From Streptomyces finlayi (GTDB lineage Bacteria; Actinomycetota; Actinomycetes; Streptomycetales; Streptomycetaceae), in NCBI RefSeq assembly GCF_014216315.1, contig NZ_CP045702.1, forward strand, positions 1,116,001-1,180,000: a DNA stretch of 64,000 nucleotides, written 5' to 3'. Both the position numbers and the translations under genes were made by a program. Positions 42,838-51,271 of this stretch are shown here, in pieces. The notes below the pieces were generated by a model. The model saw only the letters and a list, made by a program, of their open reading frames with translations, ran no database searches and was not told where the DNA came from. The stretch's first letter is position 1; every line of letters starts with the position of its first letter.

Positions 42838-44166
42838 ATGAAGCTGGGAATCGGGATCGGCTGGCGGCCGGAGATCGCGGACGCCGTGGCGACGCTGCCC
42901 GGAATCGACTGGGTCGAAGCGGTCGCGGAGAACATCTGCACCGGCCACCCGCCGGAGGCCCTGATGCGGCTGAGGGAGCGGGGCGTCACCGTCGTTCCGC
43001 ACGGCGTCTCGCTCGGGCTCGGCGGTGCGGACCGGCCTGATCCCGTGCGGCTGTCGGACCTGGCGGCGCGGGCCGAGCTGCTCGGTGCGCCGCTGGTGAC
43101 GGAACACATCGCGTTCGTGCGCGGCGGGGGGCCGCTCACCGCGTCGCCGAGGCTCGAAGCGGGTCACCTGCTGCCGGTGCCCCGCACCTGGGACGCGCTG
43201 GACGTCCTGTGCGAGAACGTACGGATCGCGCAGGACTCGCTGCCCGTACCGCTGGCCCTGGAGAACATCGCGGCGCTGATCTCCTGGCCGGGCGAGGAGA
43301 TGACCGAGGGGCAGTTCCTCGCCGAACTCGTCGCGCGCACCGGCGTCCGGCTGCTGATCGATGTCGCCAACCTGCACACCAACCACGTCAACCGCGGTGA
43401 GGACCCGGCCACCGCGCTCGACGAGCTGCCCGTCGAGGCCATCGCGTACGTGCATGTGGCGGGCGGTGTCCAGAAGGACGGCGTCTGGCACGACACGCAC
43501 GCCCACCCCGTGACGCGACCCGTGCTCGACATCCTCACCGCGCTGCGCTCCCGGGTCGACCCGCCCGGCGTCCTGCTCGAGCGCGACGACGACTTCCCGC
43601 CCGCCGCCGAACTGGCGGGCGAGCTGAGCACGATCCGCACGACGCTGGAGGCAGCCGCAGCTGCCTCCGGGGACAGCGGGGACAGCGGGGACGGCCGGGC
43701 GCGGGCAGAGGCCGTGCGCCCGGTGCGGGCCGCCTCCCCGGGCGAGCGCGCCCGGAACCGCAGCGCCGTGGCCCAGACCGCCCTGCTCTCCGCACTCGTC
43801 ACCGGAACACCCGCACCGGAGGGCTTCGACCAGCGGCGGCTCGGGGTGCAGAGCCGGGCCCTGGCCGCCAAGCGGGCCGGCGTGGTCGCGAAGGTGGCTC
43901 CGGAGCTCCCGGAGATCCTCGGCGACGGATACCGCGGCGCGTTCGTCGACTACGCGCGGACCCACCCGATGTCCGACGGGTACCGTCGCGACGCGGTGGA
44001 CTTCGCGGAGCGGTTGCTGATCAACGGCCTCCCGGCGGACCACGCGGCCCGGCGGCGGCTGACCCGCTGGTGGCAGGAGTGCGTCGATCCGCGCCCGCCC
44101 CGCCGCTCCGTCCGACTCGTCCGCGCGGCCCGTGCCGCGCTCGCTCGTGGGGAAGTGACCCGATGA
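42838..44166 (+). CDS. DUF692 multinuclear iron oxidase (MNIO) fused to a C-terminal partner-like domain
   Basis: 442 residues, with GGGGGA 6 nt before the ATG. Residues 1-270 are a DUF692 TIM barrel like MbnB and TglH. Candidate metal ligands are His55 (VPHGVS), Glu89/His90 (TEHIAF), Glu142 (ALENIAAL), Asp175 and His180/183 (LLIDVANLHTNHVN), His206 (VHVAGG), Asp219/His221/His223 (HDTHAHP) and Glu248 (LLERDDDF). After an Ala/Gly/Ser/Asp linker, residues ~303-442 form a helical domain (AVAQTALLSALVTG...FVDYARTHPMSDGYRRDAVDFAERLL) resembling DUF2063-type partner proteins that bind precursor peptides. Known MNIOs oxidise Cys or Asn in ribosomal peptides. It overlaps the next gene as ATGA, and that gene's Cys-rich tail is the obvious candidate substrate. 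The fused-partner reading is inference. Confidence 0.85.
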   Translation: MKLGIGIGWRPEIADAVATLPGIDWVEAVAENICTGHPPEALMRLRERGVTVVPHGVSLGLGGADRPDPVRLSDLAARAELLGAPLVTEHIAFVRGGGPLTASPRLEAGHLLPVPRTWDALDVLCENVRIAQDSLPVPLALENIAALISWPGEEMTEGQFLAELVARTGVRLLIDVANLHTNHVNRGEDPATALDELPVEAIAYVHVAGGVQKDGVWHDTHAHPVTRPVLDILTALRSRVDPPGVLLERDDDFPPAAELAGELSTIRTTLEAAAAASGDSGDSGDGRARAEAVRPVRAASPGERARNRSAVAQTALLSALVTGTPAPEGFDQRRLGVQSRALAAKRAGVVAKVAPELPEILGDGYRGAFVDYARTHPMSDGYRRDAVDFAERLLINGLPADHAARRRLTRWWQECVDPRPPRRSVRLVRAARAALARGEVTR

Positions 44167-45212
44167 ACGTTCTCGCCATCCTGCTGAATCTCGCCGTGAT
44201 CACCACGTCGGTCCTTCTCATCGCCCGCGCCGTCGCCGCTCAGCGCCCCGTCGCGGGAGCCGACAGTCAGATCCACGACCTCTACGAGGCGGCGTTCCTC
44301 AACGGCGGCCCGGCCAGAGTGGTCGACACCGCACTGACCGCGATGCAGACGGACGGGCGGCTGGCCCTGGGCGGCCCCGGCATCGTCGCCGTCCTGCGGA
44401 ACGAGGCCCGGGACCCGGTGGAACGGGCCGTGCTCCAGGAACTCGCCACGGCACCGACCGGCGCCCTGCACACGCTCCGTGCCGCGGTGATGCGTCACCC
44501 CGCCGTCCAGGAGACCGGCGACGGACTCGCGGCACGCGGGCTGCTCGTCGCCCCCGCCACGAACCGTCCGCTCCGGGTCCTGGGGCTCGTGCAGGGCCTC
44601 GCCTGCCTGCTGGCCCTGCCGGTCTGCTTCGTGCTCACCCTCGTCCAGTACGGCCTGCACGAGGGTTACGCGGACACCCCCTTCCCGTTCATCATCAAGG
44701 TGCTGCCCGTCCTCCTGGCCGGCTCCCTCGTCGGGATGCTCGTGGCCTCGTCCACCAGGAGGAGGATCACGAAGGCGGGCCGGCGGGCGGCCGAGGGCTA
44801 CCGGGCCGCGCACGTCTACGTGATGACACCGGCCCTGCTGGTGGCCACGACGGGACTGCGCGCGCTGCCCGACCCGGTCCTCCAGGCCCAGCTGATCGCC
44901 GCCGCCCGGGTCCGGACCACCGGACGGCGCGGGTCCTCCATGACCACGGACTCCACGCTCTCCTCCTCGGCTCTCCTCGTACCCGCTGTGTGGTGCGCCG
45001 GGGCGGGTCCCGGCAGTGCGAGCTGCGGGAGTTCCAGCGGGGGCGGCTCGGGCGGCGGCGGGGGCGGCTGCGGCGGCGGAGGCGGCTGCGGCTCGGGCGG
45101 CGGGTCCTCGTGCAGCTCCGGCTCCAGCTGTGGTGGGAGCAGCGGAAGCAGCGGCGGGTCGAGCTGCGGTAGCAGTTCGGGCGGTTCCAGCTGCGGCGGC
45201 AGCAGTTCGTGA
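44163..45212 (+). CDS. TIGR04222 membrane protein with Gly/Ser/Cys-rich C-terminal tail (candidate MNIO substrate)
   Basis: 349 residues. An N-terminal membrane helix (VLAILLNLAVITTSVLLIARAV) is followed by the TIGR04222 core (IHDLYEAAFLNGGPARVVDTALTAMQTDGRLAL...VERAVLQEL), then two central helices (VLGLVQGLACLLALPVCFVLTLV and VLPVLLAGSLVGMLVAS). The last ~75 residues are almost only Gly, Ser and Cys with eight cysteines, regularly spaced. The tail resembles RiPP precursor cores, and TIGR04222 proteins are known neighbours of DUF692 enzymes. ATGA overlap with the MNIO gene couples their translation. I infer that the tail is modified by the MNIO; no cleavage site or export gene is visible nearby. 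Confidence 0.85.
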   Translation: MNVLAILLNLAVITTSVLLIARAVAAQRPVAGADSQIHDLYEAAFLNGGPARVVDTALTAMQTDGRLALGGPGIVAVLRNEARDPVERAVLQELATAPTGALHTLRAAVMRHPAVQETGDGLAARGLLVAPATNRPLRVLGLVQGLACLLALPVCFVLTLVQYGLHEGYADTPFPFIIKVLPVLLAGSLVGMLVASSTRRRITKAGRRAAEGYRAAHVYVMTPALLVATTGLRALPDPVLQAQLIAAARVRTTGRRGSSMTTDSTLSSSALLVPAVWCAGAGPGSASCGSSSGGGSGGGGGGCGGGGGCGSGGGSSCSSGSSCGGSSGSSGGSSCGSSSGGSSCGGSSS

Positions 45213-45315
45213 GCAACGGCCGGAACCGGCCACGCGTACCGGCCGCTGGACGGTGCCACGTCCGTATGGTGAACAGGGCATGGCGCGGCGGGTCCCCCTC
45301 GCATAGAAATCGGGC

Positions 45316-46110
45316 ATGCTCTGGGTCCTGTTCCTGCTGGTCGCGTGGGCCGCGGCGGCCATGTCGTGCATCCGCCTCTGCCTCGCAACCGCGGCGTCGG
45401 CGCCTCCGGCCGCCGCCGTACCCGAACGCGCCCATCACGCACTGAATCTGTACGAGACGGCGTTCCTGGCCGGCGGCCCGCACCGGGTCGCCGATCTGGC
45501 GCTGGTCTCCATGCATCTGCGGCGCCGGCTGCTGCTCGCGCACACCGGCTGGGCGACCGTCGTCGACCCGGAGGGCCGCGACGAGGTCGAACGGACCGTC
45601 ATACGGGCCATCGGGCCGCAGGGTCAGTCCCGGATAGCGCCGATACGGACCGCGGCGGCCGCCGCGGACGCCGTACGTGCTCTCGCCGACCGGCTCGTCG
45701 CGGCAGGCCTGGCCGTTCCGCACGGGACCCGTACGGGCGTGGCGTCGGCGGCGCGTGCGGTGCGCGCTTCGGCCGTTCTCGTCGTGGTGCTGGCCTGCGC
45801 CGCGGTGCTCCTGCCGGGCCGGGGACCGGACGGCGCGGGCCCGGTGGCCGCCTGGTTCGGGCTGCCGCTCGTCCTGACGCTGGGGTGTCTCGCGATCGCC
45901 CGCGTCGGGAACCATCCGTACAGCCCGTGGGCCTCCCCGTCCGGGCAGCAGTGGCTCGACTCCCTGCCCGCCCCGGTGTCCGGCGCCGACCGCGACCTGC
46001 TGGCCGCGGTGGCCGTCCACGGTGTGCGCGCCGTGCGGGACCCCGCGCTCCGCGCCGCCCTGACAGGGCGTCGCACGGGGTGGTCGGCCCATCCGGGGCA
46101 TTACATGTGA
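45316..46110 (+). CDS. TIGR04222-like membrane protein without the Cys-rich tail
   Basis: 264 residues. It shares the preceding gene's layout: an N-terminal membrane helix (LWVLFLLVAWAAAAMSCIRLCL), the motif LNLYETAFLAGGPHRVADLALVSMHLRRRLLL (compare YEAAFLNGGPARVVDTALTAM) and two helices (ASAVLVVVLACAAVLLPG, LVLTLGCLAIARV). It ends ...SAHPGHYM with no Gly/Ser/Cys tail. It is a diverged tandem paralogue, 103 bp downstream, possibly a partner subunit or an evolved remnant. No strong ribosome site is visible. Confidence 0.75.
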   Translation: MLWVLFLLVAWAAAAMSCIRLCLATAASAPPAAAVPERAHHALNLYETAFLAGGPHRVADLALVSMHLRRRLLLAHTGWATVVDPEGRDEVERTVIRAIGPQGQSRIAPIRTAAAAADAVRALADRLVAAGLAVPHGTRTGVASAARAVRASAVLVVVLACAAVLLPGRGPDGAGPVAAWFGLPLVLTLGCLAIARVGNHPYSPWASPSGQQWLDSLPAPVSGADRDLLAAVAVHGVRAVRDPALRAALTGRRTGWSAHPGHYM

Positions 46111-46211
46111 CATTGCGGTGTGGTGCTTTACTTCGCTGATCGCACGCCGGACCATCCCCCCTTCGGCTTCACGGGCCCCTCGGCCCCACCGGCTGCACGG
46201 AGGGAACGCGC

Positions 46212-47867
46212 GTGAAAGCAGCGGCGCTGTACGGAACGATCGTGTGCGTGGCCCTGACGCTGGTGTCCGCCCCCACGGCCCCGGCCGCTTCCCCCGCCGC
46301 CCCGGCATCCCCCGCCCCGGCGTCCCCCAGCCCCGCTCCCGGCCTCGGCACGGCACCCACGTCCGCCGAGGCCGCCGGCACCGAACTCGCCGCGGCCCGT
46401 GCCGCGGCCACCGGGATCTCCTTCGGGCCCTGCCCCGAGGAGGAGATGCTGCCCGACTCCCTCCGCTGCGGGACCGTCGCCGTCCCGCTCGACTACGCGG
46501 ACCCGTACGGCCGCCAGGTCGAACTCGTCGTCAGCCGCGCCCGGGCGAGCGGGAAAGCGGACGAGCACCAGGGCTCCCTCGTCTACAACCCGGGCGGGCC
46601 CGGCGCGTCCAGCATCACCTTCCCGCTGGTCGGTGAGCTGCCGGAGTGGAAGGAGATCGCGCGCGCGTACGACGTCGTTGGCTACGCCCCGCGCGGCGTC
46701 ATCCCGTCCGCCCCGCTCTCCTGCCAGGACCCCGCCGACTTCGCCGAAGCACCCTCCGACCTGCCGGTGCACCCCTCGGCGGCGTACAAGCAGCGGCGTA
46801 TCGAGCGGGCGAAGGCGTACGCGGAGGGCTGCGCGCGCGACGCCGGTCCCTCGCTGCGGCACTACACCTCGCTCGACAACGCCCGTGACCTGGACGTCCT
46901 GCGCGCGGCGCTGGGCGAGCGGAAGCTGACGTTCATGGGGGCCTCGTACGGCACGTACCTCGGCGCGCTGTACGCCACGCTCTTCCCCTCGCACGTCCGG
47001 CGCATGGTGTTCGACTCGGCCGTGGATCCGGCCCCGGGCCAGATCTGGTACCGCTCGCACCTCGATCAGTCACTGGCCTTCGAATCCCGCTGGGAGGACT
47101 TCCGCATCTGGGTCGCCAAGCACGATGCGACGTATCACCTCGGAACCTCACCCGAGGCGGTGCGGCGCAGTTACGACACCGTGCGCAAGGCAGTCGCCGA
47201 GCGGCCCGCGGGCGGGAAGGTCGGGCCCGCGCAGTTGCACTCCGCGCTCCTGGGCGCCCTGTACTACGACGACTACTGGGCGATGCGGGCGACGGCTCTC
47301 TCGGAGTACGTACGCGGCAATCCGAAGCCGCTGGCCGACCAGGCGTCCCCCCGCGCCGCGGCGGCCAGGGACAACGAGAACGCCCACGCGGTCCACACGG
47401 CGGTCCGGTGCAACGACGCGCCGTGGCCGACGGACTGGCGGGTGTGGGACCGCGACCACACGGCAGTCGCCGCGATCGCTCCGTTCGAGACCTGGGCCGG
47501 TGCCTGGGCGAATCTGCCGTGCGCGTACTGGCCCGCACCCCGGCAGGAGCCCGTCGACGTCGGTACGGAGTGGGGCGAGCTGCCTCCGGTGCTGATCCTC
47601 GCGGCCGAACGCGACGCGGCGACTCCGTACGAGGGGGCGCTCGCCCTTCAGCGGCGGCTGCGCGGCGCGGCGCTCGTGACGGAGCGGGACTCCGGTTCAC
47701 ACGGTGTCGGCGGCTCCACGAACACGTGCGTCAACAAGCATCTGGAGACGTATCTGCTGACCGGAAGAACACCGGTGCGGCGCGCGGAGTGCGCGCCGCA
47801 CCGGGAGCCGAACCCGGTGTCGCTGGAACGACGGGCGGGGCTGAGAACGCCGGTGCCCACCGTCTGA
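46212..47867 (+). CDS. Secreted alpha/beta hydrolase (TAP/SlpD-type aminopeptidase family)
   Basis: 551 residues from a GTG. A Sec signal peptide (VKAAALYGTIVCVALTLVSAPTAPAAS) is followed by a Pro/Ala/Ser linker. The hydrolase part has the oxyanion region LVYNPGGPGASS, YDVVGYAPRGVIPSAPLSC, the nucleophile elbow GASYGTYLGALYATLFP (Ser in GASYG), PVLILAAERDAATPYEGALAL (acid) and DSGSHGVGG (His). This is the Streptomyces tripeptidyl-aminopeptidase/TAP C-terminal pattern; peptidase specificity cannot be told from sequence alone. Confidence 0.9.
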   Translation: MKAAALYGTIVCVALTLVSAPTAPAASPAAPASPAPASPSPAPGLGTAPTSAEAAGTELAAARAAATGISFGPCPEEEMLPDSLRCGTVAVPLDYADPYGRQVELVVSRARASGKADEHQGSLVYNPGGPGASSITFPLVGELPEWKEIARAYDVVGYAPRGVIPSAPLSCQDPADFAEAPSDLPVHPSAAYKQRRIERAKAYAEGCARDAGPSLRHYTSLDNARDLDVLRAALGERKLTFMGASYGTYLGALYATLFPSHVRRMVFDSAVDPAPGQIWYRSHLDQSLAFESRWEDFRIWVAKHDATYHLGTSPEAVRRSYDTVRKAVAERPAGGKVGPAQLHSALLGALYYDDYWAMRATALSEYVRGNPKPLADQASPRAAAARDNENAHAVHTAVRCNDAPWPTDWRVWDRDHTAVAAIAPFETWAGAWANLPCAYWPAPRQEPVDVGTEWGELPPVLILAAERDAATPYEGALALQRRLRGAALVTERDSGSHGVGGSTNTCVNKHLETYLLTGRTPVRRAECAPHREPNPVSLERRAGLRTPVPTV

Positions 47868-47899
47868 TCTTCCGGGTTGGGGTGGTCGGGAATCGCTGG

Positions 47900-48628
47900 T
47901 TACGCGAGCCCGGCCACCAGGTCTGCGACCGACTTGCGACGCCCCGTGTAGAACGGGACCTCCTCGCGGACGTGGAGCCGCGCCTCGGAGGCGCGCAGGT
48001 GACGCATGAGGTCGACGATGCGGTACAGCTCGTCGGCCTCGAACGCGAGGAGCCACTCGTAGTCGCCGAGGGAGAAGGAAGCGACGGTGTTGGCGCGGAC
48101 GTCGGGGTAGCCGCGGGCCATCTTGCCGTGGTCCGCGAGCATGCGTCGACGGTCCTCGTCCGGCAGCAGGTACCAGTCGTAGGAGCGCACGAAGGGGTAG
48201 ACGCTGATGTAGTCGCGCGGCGTCTCGTCGGCCAGGAAGGCCGGGATGTGCGACTTGTTGAACTCGGCGGGGCGGTGCAGCGCCATGTTCGACCAGACCG
48301 GCTCGACGGCGCGGCCCAGCTTGGTACGCCGGAAGAGGTTGTACGCCTCCTGGAGTTCGTCGGAGGTCTCGGCGTGCCACCAGATCATGAGGTCGGCGTC
48401 GGCACGCAGCCCGGACACGTCGTACGTCCCGCGCACGGTGACGTCCTTCGCGGCGAGCTGGTCGAACAGCTCCTGGACCTCCTCGGCGTAGCCGGCGCGG
48501 TCCAGCGGCAGCACGTCGCGCAGCTTGAAGACCGACCACAGGGTGTAGCGGATGGCCTCGTTGAGGTCCTTGGCCTTCTTGCCGGCGTTCGCGGCCTTGC
48601 TTGATGTCGCACTCTCAGCAGCACTCAT
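47900..48628 (-). CDS. hemQ: Coproheme decarboxylase (chlorite-dismutase family)
   Basis: 242 residues from the ATG at 48628. HemQ/ChdC turns iron-coproporphyrin III into heme b, the last step of the Gram-positive coproporphyrin-dependent pathway. Family signatures: NEAIRYTLWSVFKLRDVL, DLMIWWHAETSDELQEAYNLFRRTKLG, VYPFVRSYDWYLLPDEDRRRMLADHGKMARGYPDVRANTVASFSLGDYEWLLAFE, RHLRASEARLHVREEVPFYTGRRK. The His of ADHGKMA is the expected heme ligand. It starts 4 nt after the hemY stop, in one operon. Confidence 0.95.
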   Translation of the reverse strand: MSAAESATSSKAANAGKKAKDLNEAIRYTLWSVFKLRDVLPLDRAGYAEEVQELFDQLAAKDVTVRGTYDVSGLRADADLMIWWHAETSDELQEAYNLFRRTKLGRAVEPVWSNMALHRPAEFNKSHIPAFLADETPRDYISVYPFVRSYDWYLLPDEDRRRMLADHGKMARGYPDVRANTVASFSLGDYEWLLAFEADELYRIVDLMRHLRASEARLHVREEVPFYTGRRKSVADLVAGLA

Positions 48629-48632
48629 ACGG

Positions 48633-50096
48633 CTATTGTCCCGCCTCGCTCCGAGTGCCCTGAACCAGGGGTGGGGTGTCGATGATCTCGTCCACCGCGC
48701 GGTGGGCACTCGCGATGCAGGCCGGGATGCCGACGCCGTCGTACACCGCCCCGCAGACCCGCAGACCCGGCAGCTTGGCCACTTCCTCGCGGATGCGGGC
48801 GACACGGGTGAGGTGACCGACCGGATACTGCGGGAGTCCGCCGATCCAGCGGGTGACCTGCGTGTCCACGGGCGTGGCCGCCAGTCCGGTCGCATCTGCG
48901 AGATCGCGCAGGCTCACGTCGACGAGCTCGGCGTCCTCGCGGTGCAGGTGGTCCTCCTCGCCGTATCTGCCGACGGACGTCCGCAGGACGAAGAGACCGG
49001 GCGCGGAGTCCGCCACCCACTGCCACTTGTTGCTGGAGAAGGTCGACGCCTTGATCGTGCGGCCGTCGACCGGCGGTACGAGGAAGCCGGAGCGCCCACG
49101 AAGTGCCTCGGTCGCCTCGATGTCGGTGCGCCGGAACGCCATGGTGACGAGGGCCATCGAGGCGTACTCGACCCCGGCCAGTTCGGCGGAGGCGGCCGGG
49201 GACTCGGCGGCGAGAAGGGTGGAGGCGGACCAGGCCGGGGTGGCCAGGACGATCCCGTCGGCGGTGATCACCCGGGTGTCGGTGCGGACGTCCCAGCCGG
49301 TGGCGGTCCGGGTCAGGCCGAGGACGGGTGTACGGGTGAGGATCTCGGCTCCCCCCGCGCGCACGGCGTCGGCGACGGCCTCGGGCAGGCTGCCGACGCC
49401 GCCGTCGATGCCCTGGAAGACCGGTCCCGTCACCTGCCGGGCGGCGGCCCGCTCCTGGACCCGCCGTACTCCGTCGAGGAGCGAGCCGCCCTCCTTCACC
49501 ACCTCGAAGAGCTGCGGTACGGCGGCGCGCATGGAGATCCGGTAGGCGTCGCCCGCGTACACCCCGCCGAGCAGCGGCTCCACGAGCCGGTCGACGACCT
49601 CGCGGCCGAGCCGGTCGGCGACGTACGCGCCGACGGCGACGTCCTCGCCGACGGGCGTGGGCGTCAGGTCGCGTTCCTCGGCGATCCGGGCCAGGCCCGC
49701 CGGGGAGAGCACGCCGCCGAGCGCGGCAGGATCGCCGGGGACGCCCATGAGGTGGCCCGTGGGCATGGGGCGCAGGGCGTCGCGGGTCCACACCGACGCG
49801 GTGGCGGTGGCGGGTGGCTGGAGACGGCTGGCGAGTCCGACGGCTCCGGCCAGTTCGACGGCCTCGGGGCGGCGCGCGAGCATCGACTCCGCGCCCAGGT
49901 CGACGCGTGCACCCGCGACCTCGCCCGTCATGAGCTTCCCGCCGACGCGGTCCGTCGCCTCCAGGAGCGTGACCCGCAGCCCGGTGGCGAGCAGCCTGTG
50001 CGCGGCGGCCAGACCTGCGATGCCACCGCCGATGACGACGACGTGGCCCGTGCGCGTGTGCGCGCCCTGATGAGAACGCTGATGAGAAGCCTGCAT
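48633..50096 (-). CDS. hemY: Coproporphyrinogen/protoporphyrinogen oxidase (FAD)
   Basis: 487 residues. The FAD-binding GxGxxG appears as VVVIGGGIAGLAAAHRLL with GGKL and the long substrate-binding body typical of HemY/CgoX (LVEPLLGGVYAGDAYRISMRAAVPQLFEV, FLVPPVDGRTIKASTFSSNKW, CGAVYDGVGIPACIASAHRAVDEI). In actinobacteria it oxidises coproporphyrinogen III. It is directly followed by hemQ; hemE lies 4 kb away on the same strand, separated by two plus-strand genes and the IS element. The start shares a 126-bp divergent region with the DUF4349 gene. Confidence 0.93.
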   Translation of the reverse strand: MQASHQRSHQGAHTRTGHVVVIGGGIAGLAAAHRLLATGLRVTLLEATDRVGGKLMTGEVAGARVDLGAESMLARRPEAVELAGAVGLASRLQPPATATASVWTRDALRPMPTGHLMGVPGDPAALGGVLSPAGLARIAEERDLTPTPVGEDVAVGAYVADRLGREVVDRLVEPLLGGVYAGDAYRISMRAAVPQLFEVVKEGGSLLDGVRRVQERAAARQVTGPVFQGIDGGVGSLPEAVADAVRAGGAEILTRTPVLGLTRTATGWDVRTDTRVITADGIVLATPAWSASTLLAAESPAASAELAGVEYASMALVTMAFRRTDIEATEALRGRSGFLVPPVDGRTIKASTFSSNKWQWVADSAPGLFVLRTSVGRYGEEDHLHREDAELVDVSLRDLADATGLAATPVDTQVTRWIGGLPQYPVGHLTRVARIREEVAKLPGLRVCGAVYDGVGIPACIASAHRAVDEIIDTPPLVQGTRSEAGQ

Positions 50097-50222
50097 GGGT
50101 CCACTCTCTCAAACCCGTACCGAGTCCCGACCGTGACCGCTTCGAAACCGCCTGCGGGCAACCCGCGCCGAGGCCCGCACGTCGAACCGGCAACGTCGAC
50201 CACCAGCCTGGGGGGACCAGTT

Positions 50223-51218
50223 ATGGACACCGAGCGACCCAAGGACCGACCACTCACGTCGGCACCTCCCGTACGTCGCGCACGGCGGACCCGGCAGACC
50301 GGCGCGGCGCTGGCGGCGGGGACGCTCGCCACCCTGCTGGCCGTCGGCGGCTGCGCCGGTGCCCGCGACAACGCAGGAGCGAGCGACAAGGGCATGGCGC
50401 AGTCCGACTCGAAGGCTGCGGGCGCCGGTGCGGCGGACAGGGCCGGGGGGAAGTCCACCGACGGGAACAAGGGCAAGGCCCGGGCCGACGAGCAGTCGTC
50501 GGCCGTCGCCCACGTCATCCGCACGGCCACGCTGTTCGTCGAGGTGAAGAACGTACCGAAGGCGGTCGCGTCGGCCCGGGCCACGGCGGAGGGGGCCGGA
50601 GGGTTCGTGTCGAACGAGGCGACGGAGCGGCTCGACGACGAGCACGAGAGCTCTCACCTCGTGCTGCGGGTGCCCGAGGACCGGTACCAGGAGGTCCTGC
50701 GGAGTCTTGCGGGCTCCGGGAAGCTGCTGTCGCGTACCTCCGACGCGAAGGACGTCACGGAGGAGGTCGTCGATGTCGAAAGCCGGATCGCCACCCAGAA
50801 GGCCAGCGTCACCCGGGTGCGGAAGCTGATGGACCAGGCCGAGAAGATCTCCGACGTGGTCACGCTGGAAGGGGAACTGAGCAGCCGTCAGGCGGCCCTG
50901 GAGTCGCTGCTCGCCCGGCAGGCCAAGCTGAGGGACCGCACCTCGATGGCGACGATCACGCTGGAGCTGGTGGAGCCGGATTCCCCGGTCGCGAAGCGGC
51001 ACGACGACGATCCGGGCTTCCTGGACGCGCTGGGCGGGGGCTGGGACGCGTTCGTGGCGATGCTGCGCTGGATCGCCATGGCGATCGGGGCCTCGGCCCC
51101 GTTCCTCGCGGTGGCGGCGATCGTCCTGCTGGTCTGGCGCCGTCTGCGGCGCCGCACCGGGAAGCCCCCGGCCTCCGGCCCGTCCGCAGCGCCCGGGTCG
51201 GGCCCGTCCGGGGAGTAG
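50223..51218 (+). CDS. DUF4349 domain lipoprotein
   Basis: 331 residues. After a basic N-terminus comes a lipoprotein signal (LAAGTLATLLAVGGCAG, lipobox Cys near 44) and a low-complexity spacer. The DUF4349 domain spans ~95-275: VIRTATLFVEVKNVPKAVASARA, HLVLRVPEDRYQEVLRSLAGSGKLLSRTSDAKDVTEEVVDVESRIATQKASVTRVRKLMDQA, SRQAALESLLARQAKLRDRTSMATITLEL. Heptad-like charge points to a coiled coil. A C-terminal membrane helix (FLAVAAIVLLVWRRLRRR) anchors it from the other side. Role unknown; possibly an envelope sensor. Confidence 0.88.
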   Translation: MDTERPKDRPLTSAPPVRRARRTRQTGAALAAGTLATLLAVGGCAGARDNAGASDKGMAQSDSKAAGAGAADRAGGKSTDGNKGKARADEQSSAVAHVIRTATLFVEVKNVPKAVASARATAEGAGGFVSNEATERLDDEHESSHLVLRVPEDRYQEVLRSLAGSGKLLSRTSDAKDVTEEVVDVESRIATQKASVTRVRKLMDQAEKISDVVTLEGELSSRQAALESLLARQAKLRDRTSMATITLELVEPDSPVAKRHDDDPGFLDALGGGWDAFVAMLRWIAMAIGASAPFLAVAAIVLLVWRRLRRRTGKPPASGPSAAPGSGPSGE

Positions 51219-51271
51219 CGCCGCCGCGCCGTACCGTTGGGGCTCAGGACATCGCGGTGAAGGGACCCGGC

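Noticed and set aside
45000..45200. Gly/Ser/Cys tract as simple low-complexity artefact
   Set aside because: It is in frame, continuous with membrane segments, has eight regularly spaced cysteines and sits next to an MNIO gene, so I treated it as a real protein tail.
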